DNA of 64,000 bases. Source: Flectonema sp. DT1601 (Eukaryota > Euglenozoa > Diplonemea > Diplonemida > Diplonemidae). Location of the stretch: the NCBI GenBank assembly GCA_964019425.1, contig OZ025835.1, positions 62,001 through 126,000 of the forward strand, in the 5' to 3' direction. Below the pieces are notes generated by a model. That model ran no database searches, was not told the origin of the DNA, and worked only from the letters and a program-made list of their open reading frames with translations. This document shows, piece by piece, positions 29,536 to 38,516 of the stretch (position 1 is the first letter of the stretch; every line of letters begins with the position of its first letter). The position numbers and the translations under genes are program-made.

Positions 29536-31256
29536 TCACACAACACTTTTAACACTCCCAGTCGGGTGTTCAAAGTGCTGCTGGTGAACAGGGTCAGCGA
29601 TATCAGGACAAACAGAAACATGATTAGGACAGACTTCTCTATTTTGAATAACATGCCAGAAGTTAATACAATGATTTGAATCTAACTTTAGAAGACATTT
29701 ATCTTTTTGAGGACACTCGTGCATAAATATATCACAATGAGGATGAGAATCAGCTGCAGGACATTGACTAAATTTGGGACACATATTCCGAAAGGCTGAG
29801 ACTTCGTGAAGATCAACCTTCCTACTTAAAGGATGTGATTGAAGATCTGATAAATGTTTCATTTCTTTCGTTAGATTGTCGTCTTTTGGAGGTGTTTCTA
29901 TCATCTTAACTGATTTCACTCTTGTTGAAATCGACATATCTGTGACTGGTATAGTTGGTTGAGTGTCTGTACCAATCTGTAGGTCTGATGCGACTTCCTT
30001 GTCAGCAAGCTGTTCAGCATGTAATCTTTTCTTCCTTCGTTTGCATAATCTCCAAGTGATGTACGCTCCGATTAACAACAATAATACGACGCTGATTACA
30101 ATAACAAATATCAACCAATCTGGGATTGACGATCCTCCTCCACAATCTAAGCTTTCGGTCATAAAACTTCCCAAGTCAGATAGCCAGTAGGCTGCATCAG
30201 TCTTTCGGAGATGTTTCTTTAAACAGCAAAGGTATGAAAGCCATTTAATATCTGTGGGATTGTTGTTCGGTTTGTTGAATTTAAAGAGAAGTTGTCACAA
30301 AAAAAATAAACAAACAAACCTTTCTCATCGATAAGATTCTTTTGAGATTCGTAACCAAAATAATCTCTGGCTTCTGAATGGCAACTGGAAGGTATTATCA
30401 GCTGACAGGTACCTTCATTGTTATTATTACCACAACTACACACAAGAAGTTTATTATTTACTGATTGCCTACAGGGAACATCCGATCCACAGGGTAAGTT
30501 TAGTGACGGAGGGGGAGTGCAGATATTGTCGAGTGTGATTAGTCCAAAATTACAAAATTTTGACGAGTTCGCTGCCAGTCCAGCAGCAGTGGAATAATAT
30601 TTCCGACAGGTTCCTTCACAACCAGATCCAGAAGAGCATTCAAAATGAAAATTACACTTCGCTCCATCCGCTCTCAGTGGCTGACAGCTGTTTGGCTGAC
30701 GATCAGTTGAACAGAAGTGAGAACTAGCGCAGTGTCTTTGAGCTGGATTACAATACTCACCTGTAAAACCTGAAGTACCTATCAAACAATAAACATCTGT
30801 TTTATCTCTTGTTGTTATTGGACAAGTAGATCCATTAAAGCAAGGAGTCGTTATATTCGTGTCTGCGTGGAAACAAATCTCACCCACCAAAGCCCTTTGA
30901 GAACACACTCTGGTAGCATAATTACAATAAAGATTTCCTTCACAATTACCATCACTACTGCATTGGCTACCTTCTGAAAGTGAACTGGAGGATTGACACT
31001 TCTGACCGAAGCAGATGTTACTCCGGCAGTCGGAAGACAGTGAGCAGCTGTCGCCATCATTCTGTATTACAGAACAGATATTATTAATACATCCGTATTG
31101 CGTAATAGTTTTAGGGACTAAATTATTCTTACAATCACTTGAAGTAGTGCATTGCTCTCCTGCATTTTGTTTTCCGTAGTACTGAACATAAGCATCTCTC
31201 GGACACTGACCCTGAGATATTGTATAAGCGGTTATTAGTAACGTTACTACCTGCAT
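29536..31256 (-). CDS. Cys-rich type I receptor with three PBZ-like cytoplasmic zinc fingers
   Basis: Two exons, 31256-30320 and 30251-29536, with a 68-bp intron (GTTTGT...CCACAG), give 550 residues. The start at 31256 gives a clean signal peptide (MQVVTLLITAYTISQGQC); an upstream in-frame ATG lies beyond a CTCTACAG acceptor. The ectodomain (about 20-330) is Cys-rich with EGF-like or dickkopf-like short disulfide modules (CSLSSDCRSNICFGQKC; CSSDGNCEGNLYC) and N-glycosylation sequons. One membrane helix lies at about 358-379, flanked by RLCKRRKKR. The tail ends in three fingers: C470-x5-C-x7-H-x5-H, C492-x5-C-x7-H-x5-H and C520-x6-C-x7-H-x5-H. This spacing is close to the poly-ADP-ribose-binding PBZ finger (C-x5-C-x6-H-x5-H). 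Ligand and signalling output are unknown. Confidence 0.78.
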
Positions 31257-31655
31257 TCGTACTACATGGTTCCTGTAGAGTAAAAGGGAATTATAAAATA
31301 GACACAATGACTCCTTTTCAATTCTCAAACAACTGCAATCATTGATAAGTTGGCATCTGTTAAAGTGATATAAGAAAGGTTTCAGTGAGGGTTGTTCTGG
31401 TAGTCACTTTTCACAAATTGTTACATTCTATGTGTTGTGTTGCTCAAATATGATTTCTGAGCTAACTGACGGAACACTAACCAAAACTGACGAATTGTCA
31501 CTAAAATAGTACTCAATAGAGAGAGAGGGTATCACATACAACATACAATTTACTTTTCTTACTCTCCCAATACTTTTCCCCACTCGAGTGAAGGGATGTG
31601 AGTAGAATAAAAGACAGGGAGCATTCCTGTAGCCTAACACTTACAGAAGTTGATA
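31257..31655. other. Intergenic / 5' region, nothing recognised
   Basis: About 400 bp between the receptor start and the LRR-protein stop. A CTCTACAG acceptor lies at 31273-31280, immediately upstream of the receptor ATG. No other gene. Confidence 0.6.
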
Positions 31656-33422
31656 TCAAACAGCAAGTAGTTTTCTAGTAAATACGGTACTTTTGCTGGT
31701 AAATGAAATCCCTCTCACTGCCTGGTGTGGTGCTGAGTGAGTTCGTATCCTCCGCCTATTCGATGCATCACTTGCTCTTCGAATAGGAGCAGCATAACTA
31801 CTTTGAGATCTCGTCAAAGATTTGTAAGAGAACTGAGCAGCTGGTTTCAGGTCAGAAGTCAGAATAAGTGACTCCGAGTGGTAAACATTTTGGTGATAAT
31901 TCCATCCCGAGTCTCGAGGGGTGGCGAGGTGGAATCGGACGATTAGAGATACTGGTTTCTTAGCGACAACACCGCCCCAAATAGTTTCTGACGTCGGCAA
32001 CTGTAACTGCGGTCCTCCTTTTCCTCTCGTAAGCACTCTATGATGTGATTGTGGCATTAACATGTAAACAGAACCCAGACCTGTTTTCCCAAGTTGAATT
32101 TTACAAGCAAATGCATCATCAGCTCTTTTATTTTGAAGAACTATTTCAAATTCCCGACCTGCAACCACCGACACGAGGGTTTTCCCTCCCGAGGTGCGGT
32201 GACCCAGTGTTTCTCCTTGTTGCTTTATTCGAACTGAAAGACCTAGTTCGCTATCAAGTTGTTTTGATTTCGGTGGAGTAATCCAATTAATATCATTACC
32301 TGAATATATATTCGATGAACTCCTCCTCTCTGAGATATGACTGCGAGTGTTCGTTCTCTTGGGGGGTATTTGTTCAGAAGATTTACTGCGTCTTTGACTT
32401 GGCTGAAGTGGTACAGGTTTTTGATAGAAGTTAGCAGAGAGAGCTCGTGCTGGTTTAATCTCTTCCTTAACTGCTACCTGTTTCCGACCTTCTAGAAAGT
32501 TCATTCTCGAAATCGATCCACCTGTTGTCGGTCCAGTCAAAGAGAGAGTACTACCAGTTCCAGTGATTGATCTGTTTTCACTATTACTTTGTGGTGATGA
32601 TGCGTAGGTCAACTCCTGCGGTGTTTTAAAAAAGTCTTCAGAACCAACTTCACGAACACGTTGTAAAGTACTAAATTGAGAATTATCAATCGTCGTATTC
32701 TCACTACGGATATGAAGTTGTCGTTGATTTGATGATTTACTATTTGGTGAGATGTTTAAAATGTTTAAATTTGTTCGACGATTACGAATAGGACTTGGTA
32801 ATCGAGCCCTTGGAGTAGCAACAATACAAGGAGAGCGAAATTGAGAAGTCGGAGAACTATTCCTAGCAGTTGGACTTAAAATAGTAACTTCATCATCAGG
32901 ATGACTTGGTGCTGATATTCTCGTGTCTAACGCCACGACTGGACAACATGATTGCGGACGCATATCAACACAAATTGTATTGTCTGGATGAAGTCCTCTT
33001 TTATAATTGTCTCGTAGATTACTTGTTACAGTCTTCAGAAGGGAGATATCGATTTCAGATATGAAATTATTTGACAAATCCAATCGTGTTAACCTTTCAT
33101 GAGCTTTGACAACACAACATAAAAAAGTGTTCCATTCTCTCGCAGTCTTTACTGATGTTGAGATGTTATTATTACTAAGATTTAATGAAATTGGTGATCT
33201 CGCACACGCCACTGCTGAGACGATTTGAATGGCTGCCATGATATCTAATTCACAGTTGAATAATTGCAATGCTGCTACTCCAGTTTGACGTATCGCTGAA
33301 ACCACTGCAGATAAATCCTCATTTACTATGGGTACCTGACTAATGAACACACTACTGTTATCATGCTTCTTACCACACAGCACCTTTACTAGAGCTTCAG
33401 TTGAACTACAGGCTACCGACAT
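31656..33422 (-). CDS. Leucine-rich-repeat protein with disordered middle and C-terminal beta domain
   Basis: About 588 residues from the Met at 33422. The frame opens at 33479, but the extra residues cross a TTTTCAG acceptor. Residues about 40-150 contain RNase-inhibitor-type leucine-rich repeats (VAALQLFNCELDIMAAIQIV; PISLNLSNNNIS; LTRLDLSNNFISEIDI). The middle about 250 residues are Ser/Thr/Pro/Arg-rich and disordered. Near residues 395-530 there is a compact segment of alternating hydrophobics (GREFEIVLQNKRADDAFACK, then SVYMLMP) that looks like a small beta-sandwich. The C-terminus is basic. Family not recognised beyond the LRR; a cytosolic or cytoskeletal adaptor is plausible. Confidence 0.7.
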   Translation of the reverse strand: MSVACSSTEALVKVLCGKKHDNSSVFISQVPIVNEDLSAVVSAIRQTGVAALQLFNCELDIMAAIQIVSAVACARSPISLNLSNNNISTSVKTAREWNTFLCCVVKAHERLTRLDLSNNFISEIDISLLKTVTSNLRDNYKRGLHPDNTICVDMRPQSCCPVVALDTRISAPSHPDDEVTILSPTARNSSPTSQFRSPCIVATPRARLPSPIRNRRTNLNILNISPNSKSSNQRQLHIRSENTTIDNSQFSTLQRVREVGSEDFFKTPQELTYASSPQSNSENRSITGTGSTLSLTGPTTGGSISRMNFLEGRKQVAVKEEIKPARALSANFYQKPVPLQPSQRRSKSSEQIPPKRTNTRSHISERRSSSNIYSGNDINWITPPKSKQLDSELGLSVRIKQQGETLGHRTSGGKTLVSVVAGREFEIVLQNKRADDAFACKIQLGKTGLGSVYMLMPQSHHRVLTRGKGGPQLQLPTSETIWGGVVAKKPVSLIVRFHLATPRDSGWNYHQNVYHSESLILTSDLKPAAQFSYKSLTRSQSSYAAPIRRASDASNRRRIRTHSAPHQAVRGISFTSKSTVFTRKLLAV

Positions 33423-33757
33423 GCCATGTGGTGTTTGGTACTGAAAATTATAATAAATAACAAAAAAAAAAAAAACCAAAAATTTAAAAAGAAAAAAAAT
33501 ATATAAAAATAATAAATAATTTAAATAATGTCAAAATACATTCTATTTTTTTTTTTTTAAAGCAAGCTACTAACTAGTAACACGCTGGTGGGTGAGATTT
33601 AAAATGTACGAAAAACCTTATAAATTGATGGCAAGGATGACTAAATAGAATTTGCCAGTTAAACAGTCACTGTGTGTAGGATAGTGAGGGTTTGCTTTAA
33701 AGATGATGAATGACTGACTTGTTTATAAACAGCTCAGTGAGAATTAATTCCAGTTAC
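33423..33757. other. Intergenic, A/T tracts
   Basis: About 335 bp with an A tract at about 33462-33475 and a T tract at about 33546-33559. No gene. Confidence 0.6.
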
Positions 33758-34927
33758 CTATCGAGTGACGAGGTGTGGACTCCTCATTTGCAACACGGCA
33801 TCCATGTCCATAAATCTCTTGCTTGGTCCGAAATGATCGTTTGATGATTTCATTTTACTGAGTCCTTGAAACCAAGAAACGAAACCATCGTAAATTGTTG
33901 GCCAGGCATCTGATTCTCGATAGTTACTGCAATCAGAGTATATCTCACATGAGAAAGGAATAAAGTTTCTCCACTGATCAAAATTAAGATACCGGATTTC
34001 CGAAACAGTCAAATACTGCGCAAAGTACGCAGTGAAATAAGACGATGATCCCATCAGTAGAAATAATAATTTCAAAACTATCTGAAGTGGAGCAGCTTTT
34101 TGATTAACTCCATTAAAGAATCTGAAAGCATGACAAGCGTATTGAATATGTTCATTTCTATCTTTAAGAAACTCTCTGTGGTAGTAATAGGATCGATTCT
34201 TCGCTTCACCAATCGTACTAGTTCGTAGTAGTTTAAAGGCACTACAGAACTCTGACAGTGAAATAGCAAACAACAGTTCTGTACTTATTAAGTAAAAGAA
34301 TGCAGTGATACCCGGAACTGGTGTGTTAGGCCATCCAAAATCATTCATTAAGGAACTTAAACCAGAACCTGAAATATAATTGAGATCTTGTAAATGAATT
34401 GGAAGGCTATCAACATCAGGACACAGACGATGATATTTATAAAACAACTCCACAACTAACTCTTCATTATAATTATCCTCATCGAATTCTAAGTAAGTAT
34501 TCGATTCGAGCTCATCCTCACCTGGTTTTGTTCTTTTTATTGAATTAACACTTTCTTCAGTAAAGGTTCTCTTCGATTTCAACTGATGACACAAAGCTGA
34601 AATAGGACTGAGTCTCTCTTGTGTTGTGTCTCCTTCCATTAGATTCCAATCACGCTTCTTCCTACGATGAACATTCCTTGCTATTTCACAACTGTGAATT
34701 GAGCTCTCAGGAGTGTAGTATGGTAACTTATTACTGGCTTGATTCAAAGCCTCTATTAGATCCGAAGTAAAGCAATACAAAGGATTCTTAACTCTGTGAG
34801 TGTTCGGTTCAGAATCCTTCGCAAACAGATGGCTACATCCCAAACTAGGAGCTCTTGGTCTTGATGTTTCAAAAGGGGATGATACTGGAGTATTAATCCA
34901 ACAATGCGATTCTTCAGTGCAATCCAT
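33758..34927 (-). CDS. DCN1: DCN1-like cullin neddylation factor (PONY domain)
   Basis: 389 residues. The C-terminal half (about 153-355) is a potentiating-neddylation domain: FYKYHRLCPDVDSL at the EF-like start, ALQ-type helices in the middle, and the diagnostic end SCEIYSDCSNYRESDAW followed by PTIYDGFVSWF. DCN1 proteins act as scaffold E3s that hold Ubc12~Nedd8 near a cullin C-terminus. The final D-x-S-N-Y-x-E-x-x-A-W-P motif is almost canonical. The N-terminal about 150 residues are disordered and basic (HRRKKRDWN), without the UBA domain of fungal and animal forms. The ATG is 26 nt after a CTCACACAG acceptor-like site. The long N-terminus and insertions make it a divergent member. Confidence 0.82.
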   Translation of the reverse strand: MDCTEESHCWINTPVSSPFETSRPRAPSLGCSHLFAKDSEPNTHRVKNPLYCFTSDLIEALNQASNKLPYYTPESSIHSCEIARNVHRRKKRDWNLMEGDTTQERLSPISALCHQLKSKRTFTEESVNSIKRTKPGEDELESNTYLEFDEDNYNEELVVELFYKYHRLCPDVDSLPIHLQDLNYISGSGLSSLMNDFGWPNTPVPGITAFFYLISTELLFAISLSEFCSAFKLLRTSTIGEAKNRSYYYHREFLKDRNEHIQYACHAFRFFNGVNQKAAPLQIVLKLLFLLMGSSSYFTAYFAQYLTVSEIRYLNFDQWRNFIPFSCEIYSDCSNYRESDAWPTIYDGFVSWFQGLSKMKSSNDHFGPSKRFMDMDAVLQMRSPHLVTR

Positions 34928-35677
34928 ATTTAACTTTATTGCGTTACGTACTCTGTGTGAGTGAAGTTACAAAACAAATTCAGGGTCTGTTCTCTACTCT
35001 CATGTGTTACCTTTTATTGAATGAATGACTAATTAACCCTCGTACTACTAATTTAAATAATACTTATCTAATATCACAGATACAATAACAACAGGAATAC
35101 TATTGTCGAGGCTTCATAAGGAAAACAGCCATAAAAAGAAAAAAAAGGAGTCTAAACACCGAAAATTAAGTAAAAGTACAAACAGCTAACAAGAGAGCAC
35201 ATTAATGAGCTCAATCTCTTTATCGGGAACATGTCACATGAAAATAATTGTGGCGATAATTACTGTTGAATGTCCGCACCTCTTAAAGGTATTTTACTGT
35301 TACAAGACATCTATGAGAAAGGAGGAATAGTCAAGGAAGCCCTCCTCTATCATTTGAGTACAATAAAGTTAAAAGTAACAAATCCAAGTATGGAATGCTA
35401 TTTTACTCAAAAATACAACACGTTCAGGACATCTCTTCTTTTGTCTGCAGTTCCTGAGACACGTAAGCACTCGCGCGAGGCAGAAAGACAACACGAAAAA
35501 CAGCAAAAAGCAAAAAATTGTTCTGCAGGTATCTTGTTCAACGCTACCCATACTTTAGTAAGGGCTTGTTGTGAAGTTCTTATTGAGGTGCTGTTTCTTA
35601 AGAAATATCAGACGGTCATTACAGCACTCCCGTCGATGATGTGTTCGTCAACAAGATGATATTCTTTGTAGTCATCA
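34928..35677. other. Intergenic, nothing convincing
   Basis: About 750 bp. A plus-strand frame of 129 codons (35270-35659) exists but shows no domain and opposes the direction of all other genes. I regard it as chance. No repeats or RNA genes recognised. Confidence 0.5.
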
Positions 35678-36562
35678 CTAGCTGTCGGTTGGTCGATCCC
35701 ACCTCCGCTCGTTGGTTACATTATTGACAAAGAATATATCACCTCTGGTGTTCTTCGTTCGGGACCAGTTACCTGGAAGAGGATCGCTATTGAGAAGTGG
35801 TTCTGGTCCGTATTTTGTGATCAAAATTGTGAACAATTCTTCTTCACGACCTTCATACTGTTGAACAGTATTGCGAACACATGGAAGTTTTGAAACATTG
35901 TATTTCAAGTAGAAGTTTACAAGACGTTCCTGAAAGTTATCAATCACAACTTTATCAGGTGTTTCTATTGTGAGATCTCTGTGTGCTGCTTGTTCTTGTT
36001 TGAGACCAGCAGCGAGGTTGCGAGCGTCTTCCATTCGACGTTTGTGTACTTCTTCCTGTTGATAGATATCGTCATGGATCTTCTTTATGTCACTTTCTAA
36101 CTTATTATCGAGGACTAGTCGTAAAGAGTCGACACATTTTTCATGCATTTCTAGAAGTTCTCTGAGCCTTCCCATCTCATGTGCGTGTTTTCCCATAACG
36201 TGTTTAATGGCTGCTGCTGTTCCATCGATTCGTTTATCAGAAATTTCTTTAATTGAGTGTTGTAGTACACCTTTCAGGGTTGAGTACTCACATGTTGGAA
36301 CTCTAAGGTCGGCTGGGTGGACTTTACACTTTGGATTTGGTGGTGAGATCATTTCACCAGACATAACAATTACAGATCCAGGTCTCGATCCTACTCCGAT
36401 ATTCAAAGCAGCTGAATGAACACCTTGAGAAGGCGGCAATATAAATGACTTCCTCGGAGAGTCGATCATTAAATCATCTCTCATTGGTGTTCCAGATCCC
36501 AACCTCTCTGTCGGTGGAGGTGGCGGAGCATAATTACTAGCACCACTGTAGAAATTATTCAT
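35678..36562 (-). CDS. Coiled-coil protein with C-terminal WW domain
   Basis: 294 residues. A Pro-rich N-terminus (NYAPPPPPTERLG) precedes helical coiled-coil segments at about residues 90-205. A conserved-looking module follows (FYLKYNVSKLPCVRNTV, EELFTILITKYGPEP) of a type I associate with protist proteins of unknown function. The last about 32 residues form a WW domain: LPGNWSRTKNTRGDIFFVNN followed by RRWDRP, with both Trp residues and the Pro present. WW domains bind proline-rich ligands, and the protein's own PPPPP run could be a partner. The Met at 36562 is preceded by an A-rich leader and a CAG acceptor-like site 26 nt upstream. Confidence 0.75.
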   Translation of the reverse strand: MNNFYSGASNYAPPPPPTERLGSGTPMRDDLMIDSPRKSFILPPSQGVHSAALNIGVGSRPGSVIVMSGEMISPPNPKCKVHPADLRVPTCEYSTLKGVLQHSIKEISDKRIDGTAAAIKHVMGKHAHEMGRLRELLEMHEKCVDSLRLVLDNKLESDIKKIHDDIYQQEEVHKRRMEDARNLAAGLKQEQAAHRDLTIETPDKVVIDNFQERLVNFYLKYNVSKLPCVRNTVQQYEGREEELFTILITKYGPEPLLNSDPLPGNWSRTKNTRGDIFFVNNVTNERRWDRPTDS

Positions 36563-36941
36563 TTTTTTTTATTATTACGTTAATTAGCTGATGGAGGAGT
36601 TAATGTGATTTCTTGTTTTATTAAAACAATCAAATCAATATATTTCAGTTAATTTATCTTATTTCAGCCATCGAAGTCCAAGGCTAGGGATAGAAGACTT
36701 AACAAAAGAGGCCTGGGGAGAGTAACTAACGAACGAGAGAAAAATAATGTTCGTGAAGGCTATAAATAATAACATTCTTTGTAATTCATGTAAAGGTTCG
36801 GTATAAAAATATTAAAAAAGGAAGTGCTTTTATTACTTGTTGAGTGTCACTAAACTATAAGTTCAAGTCTACGACAAGAAAGCGAGAGACAGTTATGCCA
36901 CACCGGTTTCCGTTTTGAACATAAATCACTGTCCAGGTTAC
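36563..36941. other. Intergenic, nothing recognised
   Basis: About 380 bp, AT-rich. No gene, repeat or hairpin of note. Confidence 0.6.
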
Positions 36942-37142
36942 TCACAAAATCGCACATTTTGAACAAATTGCTTGCTTGTTAGGTGGTTGCTGTAGTTGTT
37001 GTACCGCAGGAGGTGCAGGGGCATCTGTTTGTTTTTCCTCTTCAATCTCGTTAACCACAGGACAGTCGCTGCTTGCCTCACTGTCACTACCTTCGCCGTG
37101 CAGCTTAAACTGCTTCTTACCAGAAGTCATGTACAGCATCAT
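36942..37142 (-). CDS. Small acidic protein with possible CaaX prenylation motif
   Basis: 66 residues starting MMLYMTSGKKQFKLHGEG, then an acidic Ser/Glu stretch, a Pro/Gln stretch and the end CSKCAIL. The last four residues, C-A-I-L, fit a CaaX box, with Leu favouring geranylgeranylation. The N-terminal 18 residues match the adjacent gene at 37233-37409 (MMLHMGSGKHGFRMYREG), marking the two as tandem paralogues. The start codon follows a TATCAG acceptor-like site by only 5 nt. Function unknown; a small membrane-tethered peptide is possible. Confidence 0.55.
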   Translation of the reverse strand: MMLYMTSGKKQFKLHGEGSDSEASSDCPVVNEIEEEKQTDAPAPPAVQQLQQPPNKQAICSKCAIL

Positions 37143-37232
37143 TTTTCTGATAATGTTGGCCTACTGATGAATGGCTTTTGTTGAGGGTTTCTCTTGTGTT
37201 TTTCTTTTTTTTTCAGGGATAAAAAATGTTAT

Positions 37233-37409
37233 TCAGTTCGATTCCGCCTTTTCTTCATTTTCCGCTTTTTCGGTGCTTTCGGCAGCGGGAGTGGTACTGT
37301 CAGTTTGCTTCTCGACTTTTGTAAGCGTGTTGACGTCCACTTTATTTGTTTTTCCCTCGCGGTACATGCGAAATCCATGTTTGCCTGATCCCATGTGGAG
37401 CATCATCAT
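37233..37409 (-). CDS. Small acidic protein, paralogue of the downstream neighbour
   Basis: 58 residues. MMMLHMGSGKHGFRMYREGK is followed by a Lys/Thr/Glu/Ala-rich disordered tail ending in AESN. Its N-terminus is clearly related to the gene at 36942-37142, whose start is only 90 bp beyond this stop. Here the C-terminus lacks a CaaX box. The ATG triplet follows a TTTTTTTCAG acceptor-like site by 5 nt. The two shared starts in the same frame, the matching leader geometry and the shared motif (ML-x-M-x-SGK-x-x-F-x-x-x-x-EG) support real genes despite the length. Confidence 0.5.
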   Translation of the reverse strand: MMMLHMGSGKHGFRMYREGKTNKVDVNTLTKVEKQTDSTTPAAESTEKAENEEKAESN

Positions 37410-37606
37410 GAAGCTGAAAAAAAGAATGGAAGAAACAATTCAATGAAACAGAGACCAACACTACCCAGGTATAAATAGTAAGAACCTGAAGCCATAAGTT
37501 TTAGCACTGGGCTTTTGCAATAAAACAAACAGAGTAAAACAGACAGAATTTAAAAAATCTATTTCCACAACACTTGAGTGGTGTGTCTTTATAAAAAAAA
37601 TGGATC

Positions 37607-38516
37607 TCACAGACCAACAGTATCAGTTCCCAACGACAAGTAAAAGCGAACAGTATGATACTTAATTTGTCTCTGTGCTTCTAAGAAGGCTGCGAACAAC
37701 TCCGGTATTATAAAAAGCAAATGAACAATAGAAAGAGCTCTATCATGAGATTGACGAGGAAGACCCTTGTCAACCATATAAAATACAATTACTAAAGCTA
37801 AATTCATTACTGAAAATACAAAGAATCCGATTAAGTGTTGAACAGATGACGTTCTGTTTCCAATATATCCACAAAGGAGTCTTGCGAGTTCAAAGAGAGT
37901 CCAGAGACCCATAACAACACCGTACCATACTTGATGCTTCCACGCGACATCATATTTATTAGATTTCCATATGTACGCCACCCATGCTATCCCCGTGAAG
38001 CATATTGAGTACCACATGTTATAATATAAAAGCATCTGTAACCACATACTCTTTCCGTATACTTTCTGACGTTCGCTCTCATCTGCCTTACCACCGTCCC
38101 GAGTAGTACCCCATGTCTTAGTTCCAATTGTTCTCGATAATACTCCTGTTCCCCCTTTCATTGTAGCCCTAAGGCGACCAATCTGCTGTCCCTGATGCAT
38201 TGTTGGTGGGGAACTTGGTGGAGAACCTTAGAGAAAATAATAATAATTTGTACCATATCATCATAGTAGTAGTAGTTTGCAGAAGACTCAAACAAGCATT
38301 TCTCAGGTGACATGTTGTGTTATCTGTTTTTTAAGAATCTAAGAACACCAGTCTTACACAAATATCAAATCACAATCGAGAGAGACCCGGGTGAGAGGCA
38401 TCAGTTGATAAGGAGAGTCCCGCTAGCGCAACCACTTTAGGCCGCAAGAAGGACGGTGGGGAGGTGGAGAGTGCGGGCTCGGGAGTTGCGTTCCGATATT
38501 TTTCTTCATATTCCAT
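37607..38516 (-). CDS. TMEM17: TMEM17-type ciliary transition-zone membrane protein
   Basis: The main exon (38226-37607) encodes four membrane helices in the Transmemb_17 pattern: WLQMLLYYNMWYSICF, then LFELARLLCGYIGNRTSSVQ, GFFVFSVMNLALVIVFYMV and HLLFIIPELFAAFLEAQRQ. The xxRLLCGYxGN segment between helices 2 and 3 is typical of TMEM17/TMEM216. These proteins are part of the MKS complex at the ciliary gate. The frame stays open upstream of its first Met (38200) to a TCTCTAAG acceptor at 38227. A candidate first exon, 38516-38387, starts MEYEEKYRN and ends in phase at a weak GT donor (GTCTCT), giving a continuous Pro/Ser-rich N-terminus. The family call is fairly firm; the first exon is tentative. 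Confidence 0.75.

Noticed and set aside
35270-35659. 129-codon plus-strand frame
   Set aside because: No domain, no paralogue and wrong orientation relative to the uniform minus-strand layout; likely chance.
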